Source: Climacium dendroides (Eukaryota > Streptophyta > Bryopsida > Hypnales > Climaciaceae). Taken from it: 64,000 bases of DNA. This document shows, piece by piece, positions 1 to 11,180 of this stretch (positions within the stretch are counted from its first letter, which is position 1; each line of letters starts with the position of its first letter). Both the position numbers and the translations under genes were made by a program. Below the pieces are notes generated by a model that saw only the letters and a list, made by a program, of their open reading frames with translations, had not been told where the DNA came from and did not search any database. The DNA is taken from contig OX467087.1 of NCBI GenBank assembly GCA_950106755.1, positions 6,018,047-6,082,046 on the forward strand, read 5' to 3'.

Positions 1-117
1 CCTACCTAGTCTATTGCAAGGCTTGGGAAGTCACCCCCAAGGTCCCCCCTTGCACACTAAGGTTCATTTGGGCACCCCAAGTAGATAGGGGCGTGACACT
101 CGGGTAGAGTCATAGCC

Positions 118-1123
118 GGAATCGTGGCTAAGTTAGCGGATCATGTGACCCGAGCAAAGGCGAGTCCAGTTAGCACCTACTTGTTCCATCTATACCATCA
201 ACAGGAACTTTTGAGTGCAGCGGATCCAGGAGTTGGAGGCGGAACGGAACCAACTCCAGGCCCGAGTGAATTGGGCGGAAGGGAAAATGGCAGCTTCAAA
301 GGAGAAAGAAAAGGAGGCTCTCGCTTTGGTCAAGAATCTATCCGAAGCAGTCAACATCAAAGCCGACCTCGTCACGAAGGCTGCCTTGTTTGACTCAAAG
401 CTGATATCGGAAGGCTACATTACCGGAACCAAGGTGGTAACTATCTTTGTAGACTTCACTGCGAGGATAGAGTGAGTTTTGAAGGAGATCCAGCAGCTAT
501 TGGCGACTATCGACCCAAATCAGGTGATGGATTTCTCCACCTTTCCGGAACTTCCTTTTGTCTAGGGTACCCCAAGGAGACCAGTGGCAGATCGTGCAAC
601 CCGGATGGAGGGCTTGAGGGGAATACTCACACCAGCCGAACCTTCCGCCAGCAAGATACGGATGATAGAGCTGAATTTGAGGCCAGCTTCGAAACAGGAA
701 CCTGAGTCTAGCGTGAAATCGGTTCTGGTACCACCCAAATTCTCAATCCCAGAAGTTCCCAAGTCACAAACAATGCCGAATTTGATGACTGGAACATTCA
801 AGGTTCCAGGACAGCAAGTCAGAGGAGACCTCATTAACCAGATCGGTGGAATGACCAATCCGGCTCAGACTAATCCGAAAGGATTTGTACACATGCAAGA
901 GACCACGCCGGAAAAGAGAAGCGAACCCGCAACCTTGGAGGATACACCGCCAGAAAAAGAGAAGGAAGCTCAAGTCATCGAAGACTCGGAAGAGGAGAGT
1001 GCCCATTCCACTTCTGGAACTGAGGACAACAGCAATCCGTCTCCCGCAACGCGCCATATCCAAACTCAAGCTACATCAAAGACTATGCCATCTAAAAGTA
1101 CGAAAGGGACACCTACCAGTTAA
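118..1123 (+). pseudogene. gag-like retroelement protein, decayed copy A
   Basis: This is a broken relative of the gag-like genes at 8624-10516 and 11181-12770. The frame from 118 ends in the same 'HLY-QQELL' segment found in the intact copy. The reading frame then changes near 210 and the acidic linker is missing. Positions 215-472 encode a coiled-coil-like stretch with the shared 'ISGTKVV..' type motif (here ITGTKVV). The same frame runs on to 1123 through in-frame stops at 473-475 (TGA) and 563-565 (TAG). The C-terminal third is rich in P, E, S and T, as in the other copies. The N-terminal half lies outside the window or is lost. I infer a retroelement structural protein. No protease or reverse transcriptase follows it. 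Confidence is good for the homology and low for function. Confidence 0.6.
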
Positions 1124-2300
1124 GCAGGGAGCCGCTCAAAGAAAGGGCGGAAGACAAAGCATTAGAATCCGTAGGAAAAGAAGTATAGGATCTAGATCGA
1201 GTTTCCGAGCATGGGCTCGGTTTCCGGAATCTTAGGCGGATAGTAAGGAAATCCGGTAATTTCAGGCGATAGTTAGTAATCTTTCCGGATATTCCGGGGG
1301 ATTCAGTGATTGGTTGCTTGGATTTTCGGGTTTCCTTTTCAAGCTGTTAGGATTTGACTTTGGGGTTTTTGTGTTAGTATTTTAAGGGCAGGCAAGTTAG
1401 TTGTCTGCCATTCCATCCTACTCCATTCCGTTTTAGCGCTTTCACGTGTGTATTACAATTTTCTTTTCTTAATCTAAGTCAGCCAAGATACCTCTAACTG
1501 CACTTTGCTTAGACAGGGTCTTTTGGCTAAGTGTATGCATGAGTGTGTATCCTTGTACTAGAGAAAGAGAAGGGAGGGAGAGGAGGAATCCGGATCTTGA
1601 GCTATGGATCTCTTGGTGTTGAGCTGAGTGGGAGAGATGCGAGCTGAGTAAGGGAGTGTAAATGTGACGTGCCTTTAAATTGCCGGAATGGCAATCCGGG
1701 TAAAAAGGTAGAGGTCCCTTCGAGTCCAGAACCAGGAGGGTTCTGTGTGGAGATAAGCAACCGCCAAAGGAAAGGAACTCCCGCTACTTCGGAAGGTCTA
1801 TCAACCTCCCCCTTGGTACATTGTCTTCTCCTTGAGATTCTATTCCTTTGGGTCTAGGAGTTCGGATCCGTCGTTGTAGTAAGAGAGGTGTGAGAATTGC
1901 TCTGTGTGACTTGATTCCAGATCGGCCAATCCGAAAACTGTGAGAGAATACTCCTCCTTCCTCCTACAGCTGTGTTGTCTTGGGTGTACTGTTTAGTAGG
2001 TTTAGAGCATAGAAAGGTTAAATTGTACAAGTGGTGAGTCCCCACCCCTTTCTAGATCAAGGGCGGATCCTTTGAGGATAAAACAGAGGCAACAAAAAAC
2101 AGTGACGGAAGAGAGATGGAACTAAGTTCCGGAGGTCTCTGGATCCAGAACGGAATCCGGAATGTACTAAGTTTCCGGAGTAAGGTAGAAAAAGTGAAAG
2201 AAGGGGGATTAAGTGAGTAGTCACAATCCGGATGCTTCTAATTCAATCGATATCATACTAGAAGTTCCCTGGAATGATAATTCGTGCCATCTTGCAACAA
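1124..2300 (+). other. CCGGAT-rich noncoding part of retroelement (LTR/UTR-like)
   Basis: No gene is seen. The stretch contains many TCCGG/CCGGA motifs and a TATA-like TATTTTAA near 1376, followed by a purine-rich leader. The block at 1870-2100, with the motif GTCGTTGTAGTA and then '..AAACAGAGGCAA', recurs near 13386-13620 and in weaker form near 14729-14950. It is therefore the noncoding portion of the same element family, probably LTR or untranslated leader. I could not fix its exact boundaries. Confidence 0.45.
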
Positions 2301-2451
2301 TTTGTCGTTGTAAGGATACTTACGGCTAACTACACGTACAACAGGAAAAGCATTTGTGGCTCCTATTGAGTCTAGTAAGGACAATCCTTTAGAGAGTTGC
2401 AAAGCGTTTTTGATAAAATACACTGTTTAGTTCTATGAGACGGAGACCACA

Positions 2452-3808
2452 ATGTGTCTGGATATGAAATATGCTCGATACCAAGAGGAGGGCATTGCAA
2501 AGTTCAAAGGGAATATGAAGGATTACATGATGAGGGCCTTACATGTGTTGGAGTGGTATGTCGAAATAGAGAAGAAGAATTTTCAAACTTGATTGGATAA
2601 ACGGGTGCATGATGCACTATGGAATGCTAAGGTAATCTTAGAAAAATTTGGAAAAGTTCACTGTGCAAATGATGAAGCTTTTGAGCATGTGATTATGAAA
2701 TTGGACATGTTCGTAAATCGCATGAAATCATTTGCTAAGAGACAAAACAAGGTAGGGTCATTGACTTCGTGGTCGAGTGTGGAAGGGATGCAGCACATAC
2801 AAAGTGCACATCGCCATCTAATAGCGCTCCCAAAAACAACAAGGGTGATTCCCCAAGATAACAAAATCATGCGGGATGGCTATGCAACAATTTGGAGGGT
2901 GCAAATTGAAGGATGCGATGAGATTCAGGCATTTTGGGAGTTTGCAGCGAAGATGTCTCTCCAAGAAGGTCGATGACCAGAACTTGCGAAGATGGAATAT
3001 AATATGGAGTTGATGGTTGTGCGGATTCCACATGATGGAATCATACGTTTTTTTGCAGTTCACACAACTCAGAACAAGGGGTATTCTTTTAGGTGGAACG
3101 GTAGTACTTTGCATGAAATGTTGAGAATGGATTACGATTATCTAGACAACATATTCATTCGAGTTTAGTATGACCCCAATATCACTGATGAAGAAATCAT
3201 TTGTGCTTACCGTCTCAAGCAATGGAGAGCAAAGCGCACAGAGCTTTCTTAGGCATTGCTGCATATCGTGAATGCAGTACACGGTGCTAGACATCTTCAC
3301 AACAACATTTCTCTAGACAACATCATGTTTCATTTTCCCAAAGATGAGTCACAGGTTCACATTGGAATTTGCGATTGGGGGAATAACCACGGTTAATACC
3401 GCCCCCATGAATTCATTGTATACATTCACATCGACAAATGAACAAGACGAAGCTTTGAGGAGGAGGTAGTGGGTGGATCCAAAAATTACATATGCACATA
3501 GAAGAAATGTGGATGTAGAGAACATACCTACATTTTCCATAAAATCCGAGGAATTTACCATTGGTCAATTAGCTCAAAAGATCAATATGACATGCATGTC
3601 GGAGAAATACTGTTGTTTACAAGGTTGTGGAGGCAATTCACATGTGAAGTATGAGCATAAAGACTTAGCACAAGTCTTTCAATTGCACTTGGAGCGACTT
3701 TGCGCAGTTGGTCCCGATGGGCATAGCAGTTTGGCGCAAGTGATTTCACAATTTACTTCTTCATTTCATTGGTCTATACCGGATGAGCACTTCCACCATT
3801 CATATTAA
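2452..3808 (+). pseudogene. protein-kinase-like gene, decayed
   Basis: One frame starting at ATG 2452 continues to about 3380 through stops at 2590 (TGA), 2974 (TGA), 3166 (TAG) and 3250 (TAG). A shift then leads to the frame of 3473-3808, which has another TAG at 3467. Around 3290-3375 the translation gives a kinase-like catalytic loop 'LHNNISLDNIM' followed by 'IGICDWG', matching the HxD...N and DFG (here DWG) pattern of protein kinases. The expected catalytic Asp of the loop is Asn (HNN for HND), a G-to-A change. The N-terminal half (2593-2976) has no recognised domain. I infer a dead kinase-like gene, perhaps carried by a transposon. The exact family is unknown to me. Confidence 0.55.
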
Positions 3809-5622
3809 ACTTTTATGATATTATATATAACTATAGGAGTATGCACTATGTAATATTTATAGAGGCAAAGACGCATAGTGGTACGCATGCGGATTACATA
3901 GTTGCGTAGTATATATAGATTATATACACTACTTTTATCACCAATGAGTGCCAATGTAGTTTCAATTGAAGGTGCATTTGTAATTAGTGAGCATGTTTTA
4001 ATTGATAATGATTTTCGAGTACTTGTCAACCTCATTTGTCATTGTATGTTTAGATGGAAATCTCATAATCATGAGATAATTATAAATGCACTTTTTTCAA
4101 ATGTCAATCGATGGTTGCTCAATTGATAAGTTTTTGTCTTAAATTGTCATTCCAATGATTTTAGGGGTACGAAGTAATTGAAGTATAAGAAAAACCCACC
4201 TATATGGCTATTTGGCGATTTGTTGCTTGAAAATCTTATCTTCTACATCTCTACTAAGTCCTAAGTAATCATTGCAAAAAAAAATCTCCCACCCCGCCCC
4301 ATATTGTTCAATACCCCCTGTGTCCACCCTAAACCGCCCACCTATTCGCCCCGTCCACCCCATCCGCCCTGTCCGCCTGTCCATCTGCTCCATCCCTTTA
4401 ATTTTCTAAGTCCCTGGACGTTCAGGAACTGGCGGACGCTGACATTGGACGTCTGAACGTCCTAGTGTCTGTGCTACCCTAACCATAAAAAATTGTAGTA
4501 GACTACTATGACAATGTGTTGAAAAAATTTGAGCCCATTTGACTATATGGATTGAAACTTGAAAGATTGTAATGTTTGAATTGAGAAAACAAGGTTAACC
4601 CCTAAATGGCCTGAAGGCCTTCTGTAGCTATATCTCTTATTTTTTCATGTATTTGAGTACTTGGAGTTGGAATTAGGGTTTTTAGTGGACAACAAAATTG
4701 GAGCACTTACAGAAGCACATCGATGGCTACCTTTCACAACCAAAAATACAAGGAACTATGTTGACAACCTAATAGAATACACAAAATGGGATATGAAGCA
4801 TGGTCAAGTATGTATGCAAGGGGACCCGTTGTTTGTGCGGGTCTACCTGTACTAACGTGTTGGCAAAAGGAGGCGGGAAAGTAAGGCTTATGGTGGGAGA
4901 CAGAGCCCTTGAATTATACTATGGAGAAAGAGGCTTCTCAGGTTGCGATTGCTAATAGAATTTCTTCTTGCGATACGCTAGGCACTACATGGAGCGATTT
5001 TGATCATGAAGGGGTGTGCTTGTACCTGCTTCAACGTAGTGGGTTGGATTAGGGGTTGCAGACTGGAACTCTTATTTCTTTTATGTAAATTTCAACTATC
5101 ATGCTTTTCTACCTCCATAGCTACCACACCAGTTGTTGGCTCCCCCACAACGGTTAGGCCAGTCCCACTAGTTGGAAGCATTGCCATTGGGATTTCTTGG
5201 AAAATCTAGTTATGTTCCCACTATAGCAATCACCATGGCACAGCTAAGAACGTGTCATACCGAAATTTCTGCCAACGAGGATGTTAGGTCAAGGCGTATT
5301 CTGAATGTCCCCATCGCATTTTTGGGCGACCCGGCTCCTATGCATACAGTATTGGAGAAGGCTTCAATTGTAAATTCATTGTGATTTTCATGCCTAATTT
5401 TTTTGAACAATCGGTGCATTAGGGTAAGGCTGCCCATCAGAGCGATTGTTCCTTGGCTGAAGCATAAATTTTGTGGAAAAAAAAAACACAGCGCAGAAGA
5501 CAAAACTGCTCTGACAGCCTATCATTCCACCAAAATTCTATACGATGCAACAGTGCAGCATCAAGTAAAAATTTATGTGTGACCTTTATGACACAGGAAC
5601 ACAATCAGAACAGTTGGAATCC
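3809..5622. other. no gene seen; unassigned intergenic DNA
   Basis: The stretch includes a C-rich patch (about 4290-4395, runs of CCGCCC/CCACC). Next to it is a short inverted motif, GGACGTTCAG ... CTGAACGTCC, near 4416-4472. Short open frames here have no recognisable similarity. It looks like old transposon debris. Confidence 0.4.
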
Positions 5623-6814
5623 TGACACTATAAGAAAATCGCGTCTACTTGGACATCTAGCCAAAAACAACGTATGTCTGCAAAAACACAATACGTCGCA
5701 GAAGACGTTGGGGTGTTAGGCCGAAAAAATGAAGATTTTGCTCTGATGTCTTTGATAGCATTGCTAGATTTCAATCACAGCAAACTGATGCTACGAAAAA
5801 CAATGATGCAATGTAAGACATCCAAGTGAACACCAAATGTTTTCAAAGATGTGTACAATAACATATTCAGCCACGTCACCATCTTTGGTCAAACTTAGCT
5901 CAGAAGTTGATTTAGAATTTTATTACGATCAGAGGTAAAGTGACTGCCCAAGGTTAAAAATAGGACAACGGGCAAGTGGTAACTCCTAAAAGCTTATGTG
6001 GCATCTAACGTGGCGTGATGAGGTGGAAATTGTGTGATGTGGCATGATGACGTGGAAATTGTGTGACATGGACATGGGTGATGACATGGCATGCTACGTC
6101 AGCATACTTAGCCTATCCATGTTCCGATCTTGGATGTCTCCGTGAATGTCACAAGTGACGTACTGACGTCCACACTGACATCACTTCTAGCGTCAACATT
6201 TTGTACTTACTGCGAATGTAACTTCAAACTACATGCTACCCACTGTGCATTTCATTACGTTTGACTGAACGTGTGGGTGTTGTGGAAGCAATTGTAGGCA
6301 TCTTCTTTGATGTCAAAATGATTATAGATGCATGACATGACTTTATGCCCAAGGTTGAATTTGCACATAATGCACGTCCTTCCTATGTAGTACAAAATGA
6401 CTTATGTGTTTACTTGGTTTAGGTTCATTTTTGGGCTATTGAAGTCTTACATTTTGCGCACATTCAACAAACTTCATTAGGATAAAATTCCACCCTATTC
6501 ATATGATGTCACTTGCAGCACCAAACAAGACAGACTCTGCTACAAAATGCACGTTCAAGATGCAACGGGTTTACTTGGAAGACATGAACATGCTAATGGC
6601 TTTGTATTTCTCAAATGTCCTACGTGATGTCAAAATGCTGGCGCAGCAAACACATGTCAATGATGTGAACACTCTATGTTTCTTCCTCAAATGCAATATC
6701 ATCGCTAATTACGGCAACATACTCTCCACCATTGTCTGCTGGTTGGCGTACCGGGTTCACGACTTGTTGCAGTGGTTGTAGACCATCAAAGTCCCTATCA
6801 TTCACCAACTGCAC

Positions 6815-7060
6815 CATATAAGAAAACTGTGTTTTTTCTTATATCAAGCCAAAAACATTGTACGTCCAAGATAACATCATACATCTAAGAAAACATTGGA
6901 ATGTCACGTCGACGGACGTTGGAAAAGCAAAGATTTTGGTTTGATGTTGTAGAAAGCGTTGCTAAATTTCAGTCACAACATATTGGTGCTATGAAAAACA
7001 ATGATGCAATCTAAGACATCGTTGTGGACATCAAATGTTTTCAAAAATGTCTAGAAAAAT
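6815..7060 (+). repeat. second CACTA left-end-like copy
   Basis: ATATAAGAAAACTG near 6820 is followed by the same order of blocks as 5700-5850: GACGTTGG, a 'ATTTCAxTCACA' block, 'AAAAACAATGATGCAAT', 'AAGACATC' and 'CAAATGTTTTCAAA'. This is a diverged duplicate of the left subterminal region, in the same orientation. It indicates tandem or nested insertion of related elements. Confidence 0.5.
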
Positions 7061-8155
7061 TTTCAAAATATTATAAGCTATATAGATTTAATTTATATAA
7101 CAATTTTATATAAATTAGATGAATGGATTTGTTATAAAAAAAGGTTTACAAAATCATATCAATATTATATTATATAAAAATATTTATTTTTAACTTAAGA
7201 TTTAAATTCTAAATTTTATTAGTTTAAAATCATAAATTTTTCATCAAATTTCAATAAATTTTATTGCTATTTCACCTTCTTAACTTATTATTTTCAAATC
7301 ATTCATATCTAGTGGGGGGTGATTTTCTAGTGTTTTTGGACTTTGAGATATTTGACATCTTAACCCTCAAAGGACCAAGGCCTTTTTTTTGCCAAAAAGC
7401 ATTGAAAATTGCCATTTTTGTAGCAAAGAGTAAAAGAAATTTTAATTTTTTTTCACATCTAACTATAGGATCTTACACCTAACAAGTAGAAAAAATTTCA
7501 GAATTTTTGACCACATAGATTTAAAGTGGAAAAAACAAGTTTTTTAGCACATTGAGGGACTAGATTTTTTGACTTTGTAAAATTTTTGCACTACAGAGTT
7601 TTGAGATTTAAATATTTATAGTAGAGAATTGAGTTGAGAGTTCAGGAAAATAAATTTAAAATTAAAAAAACTTAAATTTCATTCTTAAGAAAATTGTTAA
7701 GTAGAAGTAGGTATGAGATAGAAGGAAAATCTAAATTATTAATAAATTTTAGATGGAATTAAAATGCACTAATCCCAATGGTGAGATTGTTTTAGCAAGT
7801 AAACTAAACCACGTGAAATTTTTATTTTGAAAAAATTGTAAAAATTGCATTCAGAAATGCATCCAACAAGTTATTTTTTTCAAGGAGATGCTCTAATTGC
7901 CTAAAAAACAAAAATGTCCATAACTTTCTCATAACAAATCCAAATGAAATGAATCAGAGCTTTCCAGATAGACAAAAATATAATCTACAATTGTGTCGTA
8001 GACCAAAATGAGAGGATGAGGATGGTTATATAGAATTTAGAAGTAAAGAGTTGACATTGGTAAAAAAAATTTATTTACAAAATGGTAAACTAATTATATT
8101 ACCAATATTAACTCTACCTCACTATTGGATTAGTAGTAGATAGATAATTTGGTTA
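7061..8155. other. AT-rich interior, no gene seen
   Basis: This is AT-rich DNA without a credible gene. The block at about 7600-7810 is similar to 53535-53760. Shared landmarks are '..GAGTTGAGA..', '..TTCTTAAxTAGAAG..' and 'GCACTAATCCCAAT'. It is therefore a dispersed repeat shared with the element at 52567-54045. Confidence 0.4.
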
Positions 8156-8623
8156 AGAAAGATATTGTAAGTTTCCTGTTTTCCTAAAGATCCGGAACCG
8201 GATCCGCATCCAAGGAACCAAACAAAGATTGGAAAAATATACCGGGGCCGGAAGCAAACGCATCCACACGCTACCAGAAGATTATCGGGACGGGAAGAGG
8301 AAATCCCGGATCCAACGGTAATCCCATACATCACGGAGGACCGTTTTAACGACTAGTTTCCTCTGCGATGATTGCGAAAACGGCTATTTTCCCAACGGCT
8401 GTGACTGCTAGGAAGGGATACGCAGGGGTTTGGTTCCTCAAACCTCATTGTGTCTTTGTGGTTTGGGAGCGCTCTCAAAGCAAGGTCTGCCTTTAGAGGT
8501 GTGAGAGGATTGGGTGATCTTACTTTCCGGATCCTATCGTGGAGAGGAAGAGGATTGACCGGGAGCTGTGGCAAGAAAAGGCAGGAGGTTTGAGTGGTGA
8601 GTGTTTTGGAGAGTTCTGCAACC

Positions 8624-10516
8624 ATGGTGAAGGCGGAAGCAAGCGGGTCATCTCCTTTCAAGATCAAGAGCATCTGTCCAGTAATTCCAAGGGATGACGT
8701 AGAACGGAAGCAACTGGAGGAGGATCTGGGCCAACTCGAGTGTGTGGGATTCCTTTGTCGACCATGGAGCTTGAAGAGCGAGGAAATGATCTAGGAGCTG
8801 ATGAAGGAGCAATCGAACGAATGGATCAAGACCGTCCGAGCTCTGCCCGGAAGGTGGACTGTGGACATCTGGAAGAGGGTCTACAACTTTCCTCAACTTG
8901 GAGAAGGGATGGCTTTGCGGGTACACAAGTTCGCGGAAGGTAAATTCTCTAATCCTCCTCACCCTAAGGATGGCTACGCAATAGCAGATTGCAAGGTGGC
9001 AAGAGAGAGGAGGATGTTAGAATTTGTAGTACCAATCTTGTATCCGGAACGGCCAAACCGGATCATGGTAACTTGGGCCAATACGATCTTCGGAGTGTTG
9101 AGTGGGGAAAGGAAAGTGTTTTGGGGAGGAATAGTGAAAGATCTGGTAGGGAAGATGGTGAACGCCCTAGGAAACGCAAAGGCCACCTCCATTGGGTCAT
9201 TCCTCTTTCACCTGTATGACTTCCTAGGTACTCTGAAAACTTCAGAGAAGACCATGTACAAGGCCGCAGCTACCCTAGTGAAACTTAATCTTACTCCACC
9301 CTGAGAGGAAGAGGAAGAAGAGAGAAAGGAGGGACCAGATGAGGGATCTGAGAGGGGATCCTCAGAGAGAAGGAAGGAGCCTTCCGAAAGGAGGATAGAG
9401 GCTGAGAGGGTTTCAGTCTCTTCTAAGAAGGGATCCAGAGAGAAGAGGAAAGTCTCGCCAAAACCGGAAGTTCTGGGAGAGGATTCTTTGGGGAGGATCA
9501 TTTCGGACCTAGAGAGAGTCCGGGAGGAGTTTGACACGGAGAGAGGAGCAGTGAGGAATGTATGTGGACTGCTTGGAGGGATCAATGTGTCAGAGCTCGC
9601 GGAGAAAGTAGAAGGGTTGATCCGGGATAGTGAAAACCGGAAGTGGGAGACCCGCATCAAGGAGTTGACTGAGAGGAATGCGGATCTCCAACGGCAAATT
9701 GAGAAGGGTGAGGAAAAGAAGAGAGAGGTGGAATGGCTTACCTCAGAGTTTAAGGGGGCCATTAGGAGAGTTGGGGCCTTTGTTTCCAACACTGCGGATG
9801 TTGTAAACAAAGCCAAATTCTATGATAAGGGAATCCATGAGGTAGGACCGGAAGCTGCAGGTAAGGCTGTCTTAGTTTTGGCAGAATATTCCGAGGAGAT
9901 GGAGAAGTTCATGTTTGAAGTTCGAGATGTTCTTCACCAAGCAGAACGGTTTCCGAAATCCGGAATAAAGAGGAAGGATGAAGAGATGGAGCCAACCAAA
10001 AAGGATGCGCCCACAAAGACTCCAACAAAGACGTTAGCCAAGCGGGAAAGGCAGGAGGATGAGTTGACACCAACCTCTAAAGGTATGGAGGGGAGGAAAG
10101 AAGGATCAGTGCATGGATCCGGATCAAAGGATCGAATCCGGAAGTTGGAATCCGACTTAGGCACACCACAGAGTAAAGGCTCTCAACCCTCACCCGCCAA
10201 GAAGACTGTGAAGAAGGTTACTCCTATCAGAGGAAGAGACGTACCCCTAAGAAGTCAACAATCCGCGAAGGACGAGTCTCCAAGCCAATCCGAGCGGGAG
10301 GAAAGTTGGCCGAGATCTGAAGAAGAGGATTCGGAAGACACCGGATCAGAAGAGGAATCGGAACCTGAGCAAATCTCACCAGCAAAGTTCAAAGGGAGAA
10401 CTTCAACACCGTCTAAGGGGAAGCCGCCCTTGAGTGGGAAACCGTCAGCTAGTAGGAAACAACTAGCTAGGAAGGGGGCAACAAAGTTAGAGGAACCTTC
10501 TCCAAAGAAGGTGTGA
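8624..10516 (+). pseudogene. gag-like retroelement protein, copy B (two in-frame stops)
   Basis: The start ATG at 8624 sits in a strong plant context (ACCATGG). One frame of 631 codons runs to the TGA at 10514, broken only by TAG at 8792 and TGA at 9302. Residues ~1-225 form the same globular domain as in copy C ('DGYAIADCKVARERRMLEFVVPILYPE', 'NTIFGVLSGERKVFWG'). Next comes a very acidic/basic linker, then a coiled-coil region (about 9490-9940), and then a K/S/P/E-rich tail. The globular domain resembles the plant transposon-associated domains found in ORF1/gag-like proteins of plant retroelements; I assign this by pattern, not by search. No protease, RT or integrase follows. The stop positions are compatible with CAG-to-TAG and CGA-to-TGA mutations. 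Confidence 0.6.
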
Positions 10517-11075
10517 CAACTCATATTTTTTATTTTTCTTTGTTTACCTTTTTAAGTGGAACGGAAATTAGAAATACGGATCCGGATCCATCAAAAAGGA
10601 GAAAGATAAATCAAAAATGGTCACAAGAGTACCTTACGAAACTAATCCGGTTTTAGGTAGAAGCGGATCGGATTAGATTTCCAACCGGATTCTCCTTAAT
10701 CGGATTAGAGGGAACCGGATTGGAGAGAACCGGACCGAATATCCGACCGGTCATAAAGACAGTCCAGGGAGTCAGGACTATATAAAGCCTGACCCTGCCC
10801 ATTTTCAGGTCTCTGATTTTTCACGTGTTGTCGTTTCTTGACTTAGCGCTTGACGCTTTTCCGTTTACAGCGGCAGGGAAGGAAAGTACAAGAGGACCCG
10901 GTAATGAGTGAGAGGTGTGAGACAGAGAGATCGCCTCCGGGCACGAGCGGGTGAGATACAGAGTGAGAGCGGATACGGAACCGTGAGAGACTGAGAGTGT
11001 GGACGCGCCAGGAGATTGGTTTGCAGGTGGAGCGGAATATCAGAGTGTGAGCGCTCTCTTTTAGGACCGTAGAGA
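10517..11075 (+). promoter_or_regulatory. CCGGAT-rich LTR-like leader with TATA box
   Basis: Right after copy B a purine tract (AAAGAAGG) is followed at 10513 by TGTGACAACTC, a plausible LTR start. TATATAAAG lies at about 10779-10787, roughly 400 bp before the next ORF. Six CCGG motifs occur in 10561-10760. TGGTTTGCAGGTGG at 11017-11030 recurs after the TATA-like site of the 14-kb copy (14418). It could be a primer-binding-like site or a splice acceptor. I infer a retroelement promoter and leader driving copy C. The 3' limit of the LTR is not resolved. Confidence 0.4.
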
Positions 11076-11180
11076 GTGAAACCGGGTAGAGCTAACCTCA
11101 TACCGCGGCTGAACCGGAAGAGACTAGGCTCTAGCACCCCGCCTCCGAGTGAAGTAAGGCTGAGAAAAGTGGTTCCGGTC

